Program-made: the position numbers and the translations under genes
From: Oxyruncus cristatus
Taxonomy: Eukaryota > Chordata > Aves > Passeriformes > Cotingidae
Assembly (NCBI GenBank): GCA_013399855.1
Contig: VXAY01005592.1
Span: 649,004-713,003, forward strand
Direction: 5' to 3'
Length of the DNA stretch: 64,000 bases
Notes under the pieces: generated by a model
What the model saw: the letters and a program-made list of their open reading frames with translations, nothing else
Database searches by the model: none
What the model was told of the DNA's origin: nothing
Shown: piece after piece, positions 1 to 11,924 of the stretch
How the letters are laid out: each line of letters opens with the position of its first letter
Numbering within the stretch: position 1 is the stretch's first letter

Positions 1-278
1 AAAGACAGCCTTTCTTCTGCAATAATAAACCCATCTGCAGACTTTTCCACGCCTGTCATCGAGTGTGATGAGTAAAGCCTTACTTCTTATTTCCTCTGCC
101 ATTCGAGCACCATGTATCTTGACTAGCTTCCTACTCCTCCATTTCAAGCCTCAAGTTTTATGCTCAATTTTTGTCTACGTAATCTAATAATTAAATGTTG
201 TAAAGTGAAATGAGATATTCACTGGAGACTTTTAAAATTAATTATCCTCTTCCACACAAATGTCTGACAGTTTTTAAG

Positions 279-283
279 ACTAC
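279..283. repeat. Left target-site duplication of solo LTR
   Basis: The five bases ACTAC directly before the LTR's TG end match ACTAT directly after its CA end at four of five positions. A 5-bp duplication is the usual footprint of retroviral integrase for ERVL-like and several other avian endogenous retroviruses. The single mismatch fits decay of an old insertion, but a match this short could be chance. Confidence 0.5.
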
Positions 284-547
284 TGTCCTGGTTTTGTCGG
301 GGATAGAGTTAATTTTTTTCCTAGTAGCTGGTACAGTGCTGTATTTCGGATTCAGTATGAGAATATTGTTTATAACACACTGATGTTTCAGTTGTTGCTT
401 AGCAGTGCTTACAATAAGTCAAGGACTTTTCAGTTTCCCATGTTCTGCCAGTGGGCAGGTGCACAAGAAGCCAAGAAGGAGCATGGCCTGGACAGTTGAC
501 CTGATCCGGCCCAAGGGATATTCCATACCACAGAATGTCATGCCCAG

Positions 548-555
548 TATAAAAA
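548..555 (+). promoter_or_regulatory. TATA box of the solo LTR
   Basis: TATAAAAA lies about 265 bp into the LTR, inside AGTATAAAAACTGG, which is the expected place for the U3 core promoter. Transcription would start about 25-30 bp downstream on the + strand. Whether it is still active cannot be told from sequence. Confidence 0.6.
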
Positions 556-754
556 CTGGGGGGAATTGGCTGGTAGGGGGCTGTTCACTGCTTGGGGATG
601 GACTGGGCATTGGTCAGCACTTGGTGAGCAATTATATTGTGCATCACTTGTCCTTTTTTGGGTTTTATTGCTCTCTTGTTTTCTTATCTCCCTTTTAATC
701 ATTATTGCCATTATTATTATAATTAGTAGTAGTATATTTTACTTTATTTCAATT

Positions 755-760
755 ATTAAA
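755..760 (+). promoter_or_regulatory. Poly(A) signal of the solo LTR
   Basis: ATTAAA, the common variant of AATAAA, lies about 200 bp downstream of the TATA box and is followed by T-rich sequence, as expected for the R region of an LTR. Confidence 0.45.
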
Positions 761-884
761 CTCTTCTTTATCTTAACACATGGGTTTTACCTTTTTCCAG
801 TTCTCCTCCCCATCCCATTGGGATGACCAGGGGAAGTGAGTGGCTGTGTGGTACTCAGTTACCAGCTCAAGTTAAATCACAGCA

Positions 885-889
885 ACTAT
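885..889. repeat. Right target-site duplication of solo LTR
   Basis: ACTAT follows the LTR end at 884 and pairs with ACTAC at 279-283, differing at the last base. Confidence 0.5.
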
Positions 890-1040
890 ACATTATCATT
901 TTCTGATATAATCAATTTAATAAGTAACATATTTAAACACATAATCAGGGGAAGTTTTCATAAATCCAGTTCTAATTCTCAGTCTACAGTACTACATACA
1001 ACATGTTCTCATTTGGTTTACTGTGAGGCAAGTAAAAGTA

Positions 1041-2305
1041 CTGTCAGCCTGACCTCAGTGCCTGGCAAGGTTATGGAGCAGATCATCCTAAGTGCAATCA
1101 CACAGCACCTACAGGATGGACAAGGGATCAGACCCAGCCAGCACGGGTTTAGGAGGGGCAGGTCCTGTCTGACCAACCTGATCTCCTTCTACGATCGGGT
1201 GACGTGCCTGGTGGATGAGGGGAAGGCTGTGGATGTGTCTATCTGGACTTCAGCAAAGCCTTTGGCACCGTCTCCCACAGCATTCTCCTGGAAAAGCTGC
1301 AGCCCACGGCTTGGACAGGGGCACTCTGTGCTGGGTTAGGAACTGGCTGGAGGGCCGGGCCCAGAGAGTGGTGGTGAACGGGGCTGCATCCAGTTGGCGG
1401 CCGGTCACTAGTGGTGTCCCCCAGGGATCAGTGTTGGGCCCAGTTCTGTTTAATTTCTTTATTGATGATTTAGATGAAGGGATAGAGTGCACCATTAGTA
1501 AATTTGCAGATGACACCAAGCTGGGGGGGAGTGTCGATCAGCTGGAAGGCAGGAGGGCTCTGCAGAGGGACCTGGACAGACTGGAGAGCTGGGCTGATTC
1601 CAACGGGATGAGGTTCAACAAGGCCAAGTGCCGGGTCCTGCACTTTGGCCACAACAACCCCCTGCAGCGCTACAGGCTGGGCACAGAGTGGCTGGAGAGC
1701 AGCCAGGTAGAAAGGGATCTGGGGGTGCTGATTGACAGGAAGCTGAACATGAGCCAGCAGTGTGCCCAGGTGGCCAAGAAGGCCAATGGCATCCTGGCCT
1801 GGATCAGGAACAGTGTGGCCAGCAGGAACAGGGAGGTGATTCTGCCCCTGTACTCAGCGCTGGTGAGGCCACACCTGGAGTGCTGTGTCCAGTTCTGGGC
1901 CCCTCAGTTCAGGAAGGATATTGAGGTGCTGGAGCAGGTCCAGAGAAGAGCAACCAAGCTGGTGAAGGAACTTGAGTACAAGTCCTATGAGGAGAGGCTG
2001 AGGGAGCTGGGGTTGTTTAGCCTGGAGAAGAGAAGGCTCAGGGGAGACCTCATCGCTCTCTACAACTCCCTGAAAGGAGGTTGTAGGCAGGTGGGGGTTG
2101 GTCTCTTCTCCCAGGAAACCAGCAGTAAGACAAGAGGGCATGGCCTTAAGCTGTGCCAGGGGAGGTTTAGGTTGGATGTTAGGAAGAAATTCTTTACAGA
2201 GAGAGTAATCAGCCATTGGAATGGGCTGCCCAGGGAAGTGGTGGATTCTCCATCCCTGGAGTTTTCAAGATGAGGCTGGATGTGGCACTTAGTGCCATAG
2301 TCTAG
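1041..2305 (+). pseudogene. CR1 reverse transcriptase (ORF2 C-terminal part), frameshifted
   Basis: Reads as the RT of the CR1/Jockey clade but in three frames. The first segment (to about 1237) carries SQHGFRRGRSC and ends at GKAVDV. The second (about 1237-1299) carries motif A, LDFSKAF, with the catalytic Asp codon at 1246-1248. The third (from 1302) carries [10 protein letters not shown] and the catalytic FADD box at 1503-1514, then the RT thumb and C-terminal region ([46 protein letters not shown]). Each junction looks like loss of one base. A third loss near 2261 makes the frame stop at about 2273 instead of the natural stop near 2303-2305. The endonuclease domain and RT start are absent. 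The copy cannot make an enzyme, although the catalytic residues themselves are retained. Confidence 0.9.
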
Positions 2306-2371
2306 TAACCGCAGTGGTGTTGGGTCAAGGATTGGATTTGATGATCTCAGAGGTCCTTTCCAACCTGCCTG

Positions 2372-2387
2372 ATTCTATGATTCTAAG
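2372..2387 (+). repeat. CR1 3' octamer tail
   Basis: Two tandem octamers, ATTCTATG and ATTCTAAG, directly end the CR1. Such short direct repeats are the hallmark 3' end of CR1 LINEs and define the exact right edge of the element. Confidence 0.85.
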
Positions 2388-2655
2388 TACACCATCTAAC
2401 CAACTACTACTCTCTCCAGAAAGAGTTACATATATCTATTCTAATCAGAAGTGAATGACTACACAAGAGACAATAAATGCTACTTAAGCAACACAAAATA
2501 TTAACAAGACATAAGCTAGAAGTCCATACTTTTTCTGAGTCAGTCTACTGAATGCATACAAATCTCCATCGATGTGGCCACCTAATTACCTATCTCATTC
2601 TCAGATGGCATTCTGAGATGACTGTTCTTATCTCTCCATCCCATCTTATAATTAT

Positions 2656-2812
2656 TGTTTGGGTTTGAAGAGACATCAAAGATCATCTAATTCCAACTCC
2701 CTTGCCATGGGCAGGGACACCTCCCACTAGATCAGGCTGCTCAAAGCCCCATCCAACCTGGCCTTGAACACTGCCATGGCTTGAGAATCCACAACTTGTC
2801 TCCCATCTCATT
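2656..2812 (-). mobile_element. CR1 LINE 3' fragment
   Basis: The stretch GGGTTTGAAGAGACATC, then GATCATCTAATTCCAACTCC, then CCATGGGCAGGGACACC and CCATCCAACCTGGCCTTGAA is the reverse complement of a CR1 3' end. It covers the end of the RT frame and the 3' UTR. The terminal octamer is decayed beyond recognition, and the right edge (5' end of the element) fades near 2812. It is a different, older CR1 type than its neighbour at 1041-2387 and lies in the opposite orientation. Confidence 0.88.
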
Positions 2813-4315
2813 CTTCTGTGGAGAATATTATGTTTATGCAAAAAAAACCCCAAACAAAACCTCAAGAAGCAGAACTGTGCGCAAATACAAAATCCAAAAA
2901 TCCAAGCAACAATTAGAGGATTTTTCTGTTACAACTTCTCCATGTCTTATGGGAAAATTGCTAAGCGTATTATTATATTAAAATTATCTCTATTCAATAC
3001 TCTTGATATTATGCTATGCAACAGTATCTAACACATACTGAAGCTGCTCTCATGTCAACCACCAAGAAAATATCTGTACTGTAGGCTTCTGCAAGATTTA
3101 TTGAGTTTTAAGGACACTGTAGAATACCAGGTACTCATACTGTAGCACTGTAGATGGAAGAATGGTTATTGAAGAAATTCTATAAATACTTTCTATCATA
3201 ACTATACTCATAAATTGGCTGGGTCATGTTTTCATTTGTTCTGTTTACAAATCTTACAAACTGGATCCCTGGCGGTTTTTATCCGTGACAGAATCACTTA
3301 AAGGCTATTCATCTTCCCATGCTGCTACAGAGCAGGCAGAAGGTATCAGTGGAGGTAGCACTGGTAACACAGGCTGGAAGAACTAATCAAATCCTTTCCT
3401 AAGACCTGCCTTGGCTACCATGCCAGACAACTTTTTGCCAAGAGTTCATACTAGCTCTCTGCTGAAAAAGTGAAAAACAAAAGGAAAGAGACATCCTAGA
3501 GTGAAAAGATACAATTTATTATTATTTTATTACTTATAAGTGTCAGTGACATTGAAAAGTTAAATAAATTTCCCTTATGACTAGGTGAGAGCATGTACAG
3601 ATGACTGCAATAACTGGTCATGCTAGCAGATGCCCCTACCCATTAAGATTTTACTCAACAACAAAAGAGTTTCTTCAAATCGGATTTCATACAGATTTAA
3701 GTATTAATATGAGCTTGGAAACAAACAGTATACAAAGACAGAAAATGCTCTTTTAAGCTTTACTTGGTGATATTAGTATTACAACCTATTCCTAGTAGGA
3801 TAAGCTCTTCACAATTTAGAAAGAAATTGAAAAAAACCCCACCACCAGAGATCACAGAATACAGCTGCAAAAGTGTTAATATTAAGTATCTGGAGAGTTC
3901 AACTTGTATAGTTTATCACCAAAACAAAAAGATGATGACCTAATTACAGCACCTAAGTATTTTCATGGGGAGAATATTCTAAGTACCAACTGGCTTATTA
4001 ATCCAGCGAAGGGTGTGCATAAAACAAATCAGCATCTGGAAGCTGACACCAAATTTAAATGAGAAATGAAGTACATGCTTTTTATCACCTGTGACTAACC
4101 ATTAGGGCAGCTATCCAAAGGAGAATGCAGAGATTTTCCATTTGTTGTGTTGCCTTAGAGTCTTTGATTTTTCATTTTTTATAGACTTTAGAAGTAGTTA
4201 TGTAGTGAATTTACATTTTAAAGTAGCTATATTATATCCCTTACCCTTAACACAGTAGTTGCACATAGCTAACCCTGTTACCCCATCCCATATCAATACC
4301 CCTAAATTCTGTTAG
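2813..4315. other. No gene seen; AT-rich unique sequence
   Basis: No recognised coding, RNA or mobile element signal. Sequence is AT-rich with short A runs and no long open frame. Confidence 0.6.
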
Positions 4316-4606
4316 TCTGTTTACTCTCCTTTTCAGGTAGAACACCCTAAAGTCTGCACCAGAAGATATAGACATAGACACAATGACCTTCAAGCCCAGA
4401 GCTTTGGAAAGCCTCCAAGGACTGTACCAGCTGCGAAGAAGACGAAGATGAGGAAGAGGAGGTCCCAAACTCCCCCAGACTCAATTCCCCCAGTGTCTGG
4501 GGGCAGTACCGGGGGGGTGGCCGAGTGGAGACTGGATAGAAATCATTATAAAGATTGTAACACCTGTGTTCAGGGGGCACGCCAGGTTGTATTCCTGGAA
4601 GCCTAA
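4316..4606 (+). other. Open frame with splice-acceptor-like start, unknown
   Basis: A frame stays open from just after a TAG at 4313 to a TAA at 4604-4606, about 96 codons. Its first part contains TTTACTCTCCTTTTCAG ending at 4336, a good splice acceptor, so an exon could start at 4337. The predicted peptide is basic and rich in Arg, Lys, Ser and Pro (KKTKMRKRRSQTPPD in the middle, CNTCVQGARQVVF near the end). In another frame the same purine-rich stretch (4434-4470) gives an acidic run of Glu and Asp. I recognise no family. It may be a real exon, a decayed retroviral or gene fragment, or a chance frame in a purine-rich, locally GC-rich stretch. Nothing around it supports a gene. Confidence 0.2.
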
Positions 4607-7600
4607 AGGCTCCTTAAAGCTTCTGCTCCCCTTTATCTTACCTCCTACCTAATTTGGCCCCGAGTTTTTTTCTCCCCCAGTCATTTAGGCCACAGTTGAT
4701 ATCAAGGTTTAGTGGGACATTTCTAGAAGACAAGTTTTTGTGAAAATGCAAGACATCTTGCAGTCATATCCAAGTTACTGGGTTTCATACAGATAGACAA
4801 AGATTCAGAGAACTACAGCTATCCTTCCAGAGACAAGTGGACGAAGTTCTGCTGTGAATAATATTCTGGCTTCTAATTTAGGAAGCTTATTCTTTCCTCT
4901 ATGAGCTGAAAGGACTCAGTCACAGGAGTGTGGCAGCAGGAGCTCTCTTCACAAGGGTCACTCAGGGCATCAGTAAGATGACCAAAGGCAGGCAATACAG
5001 ATAATGCTCTCTGTGCAGAGAGGAATAAATAACAGTGCTTCACACTTTCAACTACCTGCCAGTCCCATCCCTATGGGCAGTAAGCTTTCTGGGTAGAAAA
5101 ACCTTCTTACTGGGGTGTTTCAGTGGCTTAGCCAAGCAGTTCCCCACCTCAGCTAAAATCCAGGAGCTGCTGTGGCCCTGCAGTGTGCTTCCAGCTCTCT
5201 CCCTGCAAGACGCAGCAGCCTCACTCTGGGCACACAAGTAACATGGGCTTCTTACAAAAGGGACAGTACGGGAAGAAACAGAAATAAAAAACAAGAAATG
5301 GCCTAAATGTTACACTGAAGTGGTCTCACAGTCAGCAACCTTAAAAAATTTCGTCCCCTAAGGAAGGGATAAGGAGAGATATTAGAAGTGTTAATGTAGC
5401 TAGTGCTGGTGCTGTCGCTATTCTGTGGCTTGCGCTGCACTAAGCTGCCAGGAAATGTAACCAAAAATAAAAGTTAAAAAATTTTGTTCACTTTTACTAA
5501 TTGTTAAATCTGGTACACATGGTTTGACTTTGGATTTGCACAATGTTTGAAAACACAGAAGACAACCAAACAATACAAACGTGTTCGCTGATCTCCGTGC
5601 ATCTCTCAGCTACTCCACTGGACACAACCTCTGTGAAGCAAAACCAGGGAAACCCCTGACACCGACTCCCACGCACGCAGTTGATGTATCAACTAACTTA
5701 CCACCCACCCTTCTTACATGAGAAGTGCCAATTTAACTGAGTTACAGTAACGTTGCTTTTCACCCCGGTCCCCGCAGCCCAAGCCAGGATAGGGCAGAGC
5801 ACAAGACCGGTGTCCACAGCACCATTTACACTAAGAAATCAGTGAAGTGACGTTTCTTAAAGGAGGGATGAATTTAGTGCTGCCCTTAGTAGGCCACACT
5901 GCATTTATTCCCAGCTTAATATGTAGATTTCCATCTGTAGGCACCTGTGTGACTTTAGGAAATTGAAACAGGGGCCAAATTTATAGGGGGCACTTGAAAT
6001 TATCAGCTGTGCAGGTGCCATGGGGTAAGAGCACCTAAACAGTACTGTAGTTTTGATTTAAACTTGGAGTAATTAATCACATAATTTTCGAGGATGTTTT
6101 ACTAAATCCTACTCAATTCCTTTAAATACATTTAGATGCTTAAATATTTTTCCATTTTGACTTCTGTTTAAGAACTATTTCTGCATGGTTCCAGCCAAAT
6201 AATTTTATTTCTTTTCACAACAGAGATGAGGAGAAACCAATAACTACTCTTCTTAGCTCTGTTTCATAATGAAAAAAACATTAATTGGGTGACTATTTAT
6301 TATGCCCCCTCCTTTTTGGCTTTTAGAGGCACTGGGAAGTTTAAATGCTAAATAGGCCATCTTCAACAAACACTGTACAAAAATAGTTTCCAGAGATTTC
6401 ACTATATCTCCAGGAAAGAAATGCAGGATACCTAGTGCACAACACGAATATTTTGCTTTCTTTCAAATTGATAAACAGCTTTAATATTTTCAAACTATCC
6501 CTGGGGGAGTATACTCGTAGTAAACCATGACTATATACAAGATTCTAACAGGACATCAATAATTATGCCACCCATCTGCAAAAAATAACCTCAAATGTAT
6601 TTTCTAAAGCAATTCCTAAAAGGTGTACAATTGAGTGAAGAGAACGTTCCAATATTTGAAAACCTGTGCTGATGCGCTAGGGTTTTAGTTTCTTTTACAG
6701 ATTTACATTATATATAAATATAATCTCATCAGTATAACCACAGCTGTGGCTCCCCTGGGGCATGACCAGCAAGTGCTCTGTACAAGGATCATGGATGACG
6801 TTGCAGTCACGTGGAGTAGAAACGAGCACCACTTTCAGCACAACACAACACATCATGCTGGGTTTCCCTATCGTGTTTCCACAAAGCACCTATGCACTGG
6901 AACTGCAAATTCTGTTCAGAAAAACCCACACAATCCCTGAATATTAATGTATTTGCCCTAAGGTTTTACAGAGGAAATAAACACTATTTAATGGCTTGCT
7001 ATGATAAAAAATTCCCTCTTTCGACACTCACGTTTTTATCGTTCCCCCATAGTTGCTAAACTAAAGGAAGTTAGGAAAGGTTTTTTTATTTTAAATGTAC
7101 TACAGATAAATGCTCAGATTTGATGAAGGAAATAAAGTAATGAATCAGTCAAAAATCAGAAAATCAACTTTGAAATAAATCTTCATTATAGTACTAGTGC
7201 AAAAAGATTCCCCATGGTAAAATCTAAGCCAAAGCAACCAAAATACCCATATAAATAACCCATTTCTTTGCACAAAAACTTAAAATACTTAGACTTGAAA
7301 GCCTCTCCCCAGATTACATCAGTCTTTCAGGTGCAGCTCACAGAGCCTGGGCTGTCACTTTGAAGCAAGCGTCTCCAGGGAAAACCAAACTGCAAGTGGA
7401 AACTCTTCTCATGTTTCATCTTAACTACCTGTGTCAAAGCTAGTGGACATCATGAAATTAACAATTTCAGAAGCACGGTCTCATTAATTTGGCTATATTC
7501 TGCTACCCATTTTACGCAGACTTCTTCAGAGATAAATTAACTCTTAGCAGCCCAAACAGTGACTCAATCCAACCAGTCCTAGAGCCAGATTGGAAGACAC

Positions 7601-7933
7601 AGCTACAGCATCAACTCTCAGAATCATTTACCACTGTCAACACTTTGCCTGCACAGGCGCTTCAACAGCTTTAGTTTTTCTTCTGCTTCAGCTGTGTATT
7701 TGAGTGTAGCAGATATTCTCTCTACCACATGTAATAGTCTCAGAGACAGAAGATACATGAGTTATCTACCGTTATTTGATAGGCCTGAACTTTCAGTGGT
7801 ACTAATGAATTTACGAAAAGCTTAGCTGTCAGTAACCAAAGCAGGTAGCAAGACTGCAAATGCTTAGTACTGTAAGAGGATTTTCTACAATACACAAACG
7901 GATTCATGGGTGCTGTGGCCTACAACACAGCAA

Positions 7934-7955
7934 TTCTGATAATTTTTTATCAGAA
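7934..7955. repeat. Perfect 9-bp stem hairpin
   Basis: TTCTGATAA and TTATCAGAA form a perfect inverted repeat around a TTTT loop. In an AT-rich background a 9-bp stem can occur by chance, and nothing suggests a small RNA gene. Confidence 0.6.
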
Positions 7956-8044
7956 GGACTTACACATATCAAATAGCACAGCATTTATTTTACCAACTCT
8001 CAGGCAAACCAAATGCCATTTTTCTAATTAACAAGTCCATATTT

Positions 8045-8058
8045 AAAAAAAAAAAAAA
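8045..8058. repeat. Poly(A) run (A14)
   Basis: Fourteen A in a row. No retrocopied gene is visible on its 5' side, so it is treated as a simple mononucleotide repeat. Confidence 0.85.
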
Positions 8059-11000
8059 TACACCCAAACTTCTCTCTTGACAGGAACTCATGAGATTTCT
8101 GCTGAACTTTATAAAACATGAAACAAATCCCACAGCATGTCTAGGACTGTTGTGATGGGAACATAAAGAAAGGAGTTTAATTATTAATTCTGTGATACTG
8201 CAGGTAGGTGGGAAAGAATTATCCCCTTCAGAAGCATTGAAGTGTAATCCTTTCATTTGTCTATTTAGCTCTACCTTGGGCAAAAGCACAGAAGAAGAAA
8301 CAGAAAAGAAGAAATGCAGCCTCCTCTGCACTGCCCTAACAGTCACCACTACCTGATTTAATAGTGAGTGCAAGATTAAAAAGAAAACCACACAATTTCG
8401 TTTAATTCATGTAATTTTTGCCCTAAGTAGATCTGTCATTCTAACCTAAGAAATGAGCTTTCAAGTCTCTGGCCCCCAGTTGTGCAAATAAAGCGTTGCT
8501 TTCAGCACGCACATCTTGGAGGCACCCAGCTGCAGAGCAGATCGTGAAAGGATTTGCTGTTTCCCATATTTGAATGATGCAAAGTCTGTAGAGTTTTCTC
8601 AAGGTGCACCAGTAACGTGAATTGCAGCCCACGGCAAAAAGAGCTAGTACAATTTTCTTAAACAAGGTTTAATATGTCTTGCCAATATCATCAGCTTTGG
8701 TTTGGACTAGCTGCAGTTTCCAAGAGATTTTGAAGGTGGGATGCAATGGGCACTGTGGTAATACAGTCTTGATGTTGCAGAGGCATCAATACTCACTGCA
8801 AGGTCAGGCTTTAGGAGAAATTACTACAATCAACTTTGGAGGAACAGAGATGGCAGGCACTGTGGACATGTCACATGGGGTTTGGGCAGCAGTTTGTCCC
8901 CAAAGAACCTTTTGAAATTTTGGGTAGAACTTCAGCTACACATCATTGAAACAAGATGAATACATACATATGCAGTCATTAATATATTTAAGTCACATTT
9001 TCCCCTTACATTACAGCAATTGTATGAAATGCTCTAGGCTAGAAGCTGCTGAATCAGGAAATGGATCAGAAGCTAACTAAAATGCCTTTCTAGTTATTGA
9101 TTCCTGCTCTCTGTTTCATGTCAACTTCCTAGAATCCATCCAACACAAGCACGAAAGGGTAATGAGTTTCTGAACGCACACTCTAATAGTGCACACTGCA
9201 TCAAAGCTTTCAGTAATTGCCTGGATGCTGCTTCCCAGCAGTCCTAAACAACTTAAATATAATTAGCTGGAAGCCCTATGGGCTGCATTTCCCCACTGGA
9301 ACACCTCTTACACTAATCCATTTATCAGGCTGACAGATGACTGAATCACTGGTACTATGGACCCATTCTACTAATAATATTTCTCAGGCCCACATTTTGG
9401 TTTTTGCTTTATTGGGTACATTTCTGCAAAGGAAAAACCTGAATTAAGAGAGAGAACTAGACATACAACACATTCATCTCTTCCCAGTATTGAACAATGC
9501 AGTTGTTTGATTAGCCCACGAAGTATAAAATGCTGGAGGTATCAGGCAGAAAATGGAAATAAAATATATGTATTATGGATCTGTATGATGCCAAAATTAG
9601 GAGGGAAACACACACATACTTGGAGAACTTTTGTAAGTTTTCCAGCCATACAAAAGTTTAGAGAAGTTTGCATTAGAGGACAATTTTCAGGGCATCCTTC
9701 CTGAAGATGGCCTGGCTACAGCTATCAAGCTAAAATTTCTCCATACTATTTACTTCTTGTACATCTTTCTGAACAATGGGTGACAAAAGAAATTTTAAAG
9801 CTGTCTGAATTATATTTAAATAGACTTGAACTGAACATCGTGCTGCCACAGAACTATGCACTTCGTAAACTGCTAGAGAATTCTCACAGAAGTACAAAAA
9901 ATTTATCTCATTTTTTAGGCATAATTTTCTAATATTGTAACAAAAAACATTTTATCACTGCTACTTTTATTTCCAGACAGGTTCCAATAGGTGGACCTCT
10001 GCAGAGTCTGCAATTCTGGGGACTGCAAGCAAGGTCTTCCAAAATGTGCAACGCTGTGAAAATGCAGTAATTGTAGAAATGCTAAATTCCCATCAAATTC
10101 TTTTTTGATGATGAAAATAATTACTCTAGGATGTTATACTCTTATGCTTCCTTTCTATCAAGTTGTGGGACAGGAAATAAAAAGGGACAAAGCTGGTGAT
10201 GACCAGTAGGAAGATGGAGAAAAAGAGGGGGGTTAAAAAGTGCCCTTCTTCTAGATCCATTATACTGCAGTCAGTAATATATATCCTGGCTTGGAATCAC
10301 AGGACCCAGCTAGAGTGGCAGCATTGTTTCATCTGCTTATTTCCTCCGATGTTCTCATCATGGACACAGAAAATCTCGATGTTGCAAAACATTAAAACAA
10401 GAAGAAAGGACTCCTTGTACTTCTACGTGAGCCTAACCGATACGACTGCCAACAGTCAACATTCATAAATTCTCTTAAAAATAGAACTACAAGTTAAAGT
10501 TAACCCATGGCCTCATCTTTTACCTGGAAAGGTGGCCATTAGTACAAATTCAAAGCGCGAATACAAAAGCTATACTAGAACATTCAACAATGAAATAGAT
10601 AACTAAAATATATTCAGTGATCTAAACTGATTTAGCTCGTGAATCAAGCAGCAGCAGCAAGATGAGGTATAGCCAGCACCTCTTGGGAGCAGCACTAACC
10701 ATCCACCTCAGAATAGGGCCAAAGAACAGCAGCTACTTGGACGTCACCAGACTTGATTTTCAAAAATGCCATCATAGGTCTTTCCACTGCCTGGTAAAGT
10801 ACCGCGCAGGTTATTAAAAACTGAGCCGCTTGAGATTTCCTCATGTGCACCCCAGAGCAGAAATCTCAGTTTCACTTGCACTCTCCACCCACTCCTTCCC
10901 TCTGGCCTGAAACTGGAAAACTCATCCCAGAGACACTGACACTTGCACATCAGCCAGCCAACTTCCCCGTCTTTCAAAGACAGCCTCTTCCTTCCCAGCC

Positions 11001-11924
11001 TCATCTCCTCTGTTTAGTGTATTCTCTACTCCCACAAACAGGCAGAGAGTATCCTGAGCAAGGGCTGCCCTGAACCATTCGAACCTTAACACTTGTCAGT
11101 CATCCTTTCACATGAAATGCAGAATTTCACACTCCTGTTAACACAGGCTCCTTTGAAAAGCAGTGGTACTGAGCAGAACAAATGTCAGCTCTAATCAAAA
11201 GAACATTCTGAAACAAAAAATTTCAAAAAATCTTCTCCTGTTTTTAGCCATTTTTAATAAAACAGGTCAAGGTCCTAAATTTCCTAAGTAAGAAACCATC
11301 TTTGCCAAGCAAAAAATGTAACATTGCCTTCATTTGTATGCTTTACAAAGAATCTTGCTATATTGTTGGCGAAGCTGAATTTCCTGGGTTTTAATTCTGA
11401 GACAATTTCTTAGTTCTGGAGGTAAATGGTATCTCTTTAAAGCACTTCCAAAATTATTCTTCCCTTTAAATCAGCGGAAGATTTACAGCAGCTTACAGTT
11501 AAATAGTTGCACTGAATTCTGAAGTTTTTTTTAATAGAAGCAGAAAAAAAGTTTGAGAAGAAGAGAGAGATCATCTAAGAATAAAACTTACAGCTGGAGT
11601 CATAGTCCACTAACTTCCATGCTTTGTATGGAAGAAGTGTACCCCTGGAAGGACATGGCATGCTAAGCAGTCAGATACTGCAAAAATGCAGATGGTTTTA
11701 TGAGAGCAAACACATGTCTGTTCTAAAATCATGGCAGAAGTGACCTAATACATTTATCTATAAACAGAACATTCATTTGTAATATCCAGTTGAAAATCAG
11801 ATTTTTATATTCAGTAAATATTATCTTCAGCATCAGAAAGATAACAAATTTTCTTGCAAGACAACTTCTGTGCAGCCTCCATCTTTGGACTCCTGACTGG
11901 ACCAAACACAGAACAGCTGGGACT

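Larger units (their letters stand above)
284..884 (+). mobile_element. Solo LTR of an avian endogenous retrovirus (ERVL-like)
   Basis: About 601 bp begin TGTCCTGG and end with CA after a TTAAATCACAG stretch. The left part (GATAGAGTTAATTTT, then TAGTAGCTGG) is one I recognise from a very common LTR family in bird genomes; the family assignment is from memory. It has the expected order for a + strand LTR: a TATA box near 548, an ATTAAA poly(A) signal near 755 and an AT-rich stretch between. Flanks form an imperfect 5-bp duplication. No primer binding site, gag, pol or env follows, so this is a solo LTR left by recombination between two LTRs. The small open frames inside it show no protein family and are not genes. 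It could act as a weak promoter or poly(A) site for nearby transcription, which is inference. Confidence 0.85.
1041..2387 (+). mobile_element. CR1 LINE, 5'-truncated, best preserved copy in window
   Basis: About 1.35 kb of a chicken-repeat-1 non-LTR retrotransposon. It starts abruptly inside the reverse transcriptase (RT) region at GTCAGCCTGACCTCAG, runs through the RT C-terminal part and a short 3' UTR, and ends in ATTCTATG ATTCTAAG, the octamer tail typical of CR1 instead of poly(A). 5' truncation is the normal result of target-primed reverse transcription. GC content and codon-like composition stand out sharply from the AT-rich flanks. The last 470 bp closely match the minus-strand copy at 22029-22491, so both belong to one relatively young subfamily. 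No clear target-site duplication is seen, as usual for CR1. It lies 156 bp downstream of the solo LTR. Confidence 0.95.
4607..11924. other. No gene seen; long AT-rich stretch
   Basis: About 7.3 kb with no recognised gene or large transposon. The open frames present (for example 133 codons on the minus strand at 7990-8391) have low-complexity or unrecognisable products, lie in no conserved context, and have the length expected by chance. A slightly CpG-richer patch lies at about 5580-5840. Simple features inside are listed separately. Confidence 0.55.

Noticed and set aside
405..826. Open frames of 86-97 codons in the first kilobase.
   Set aside because: They lie within the LTR, and their predicted products are hydrophobic low-complexity peptides with no retroviral or host identity.
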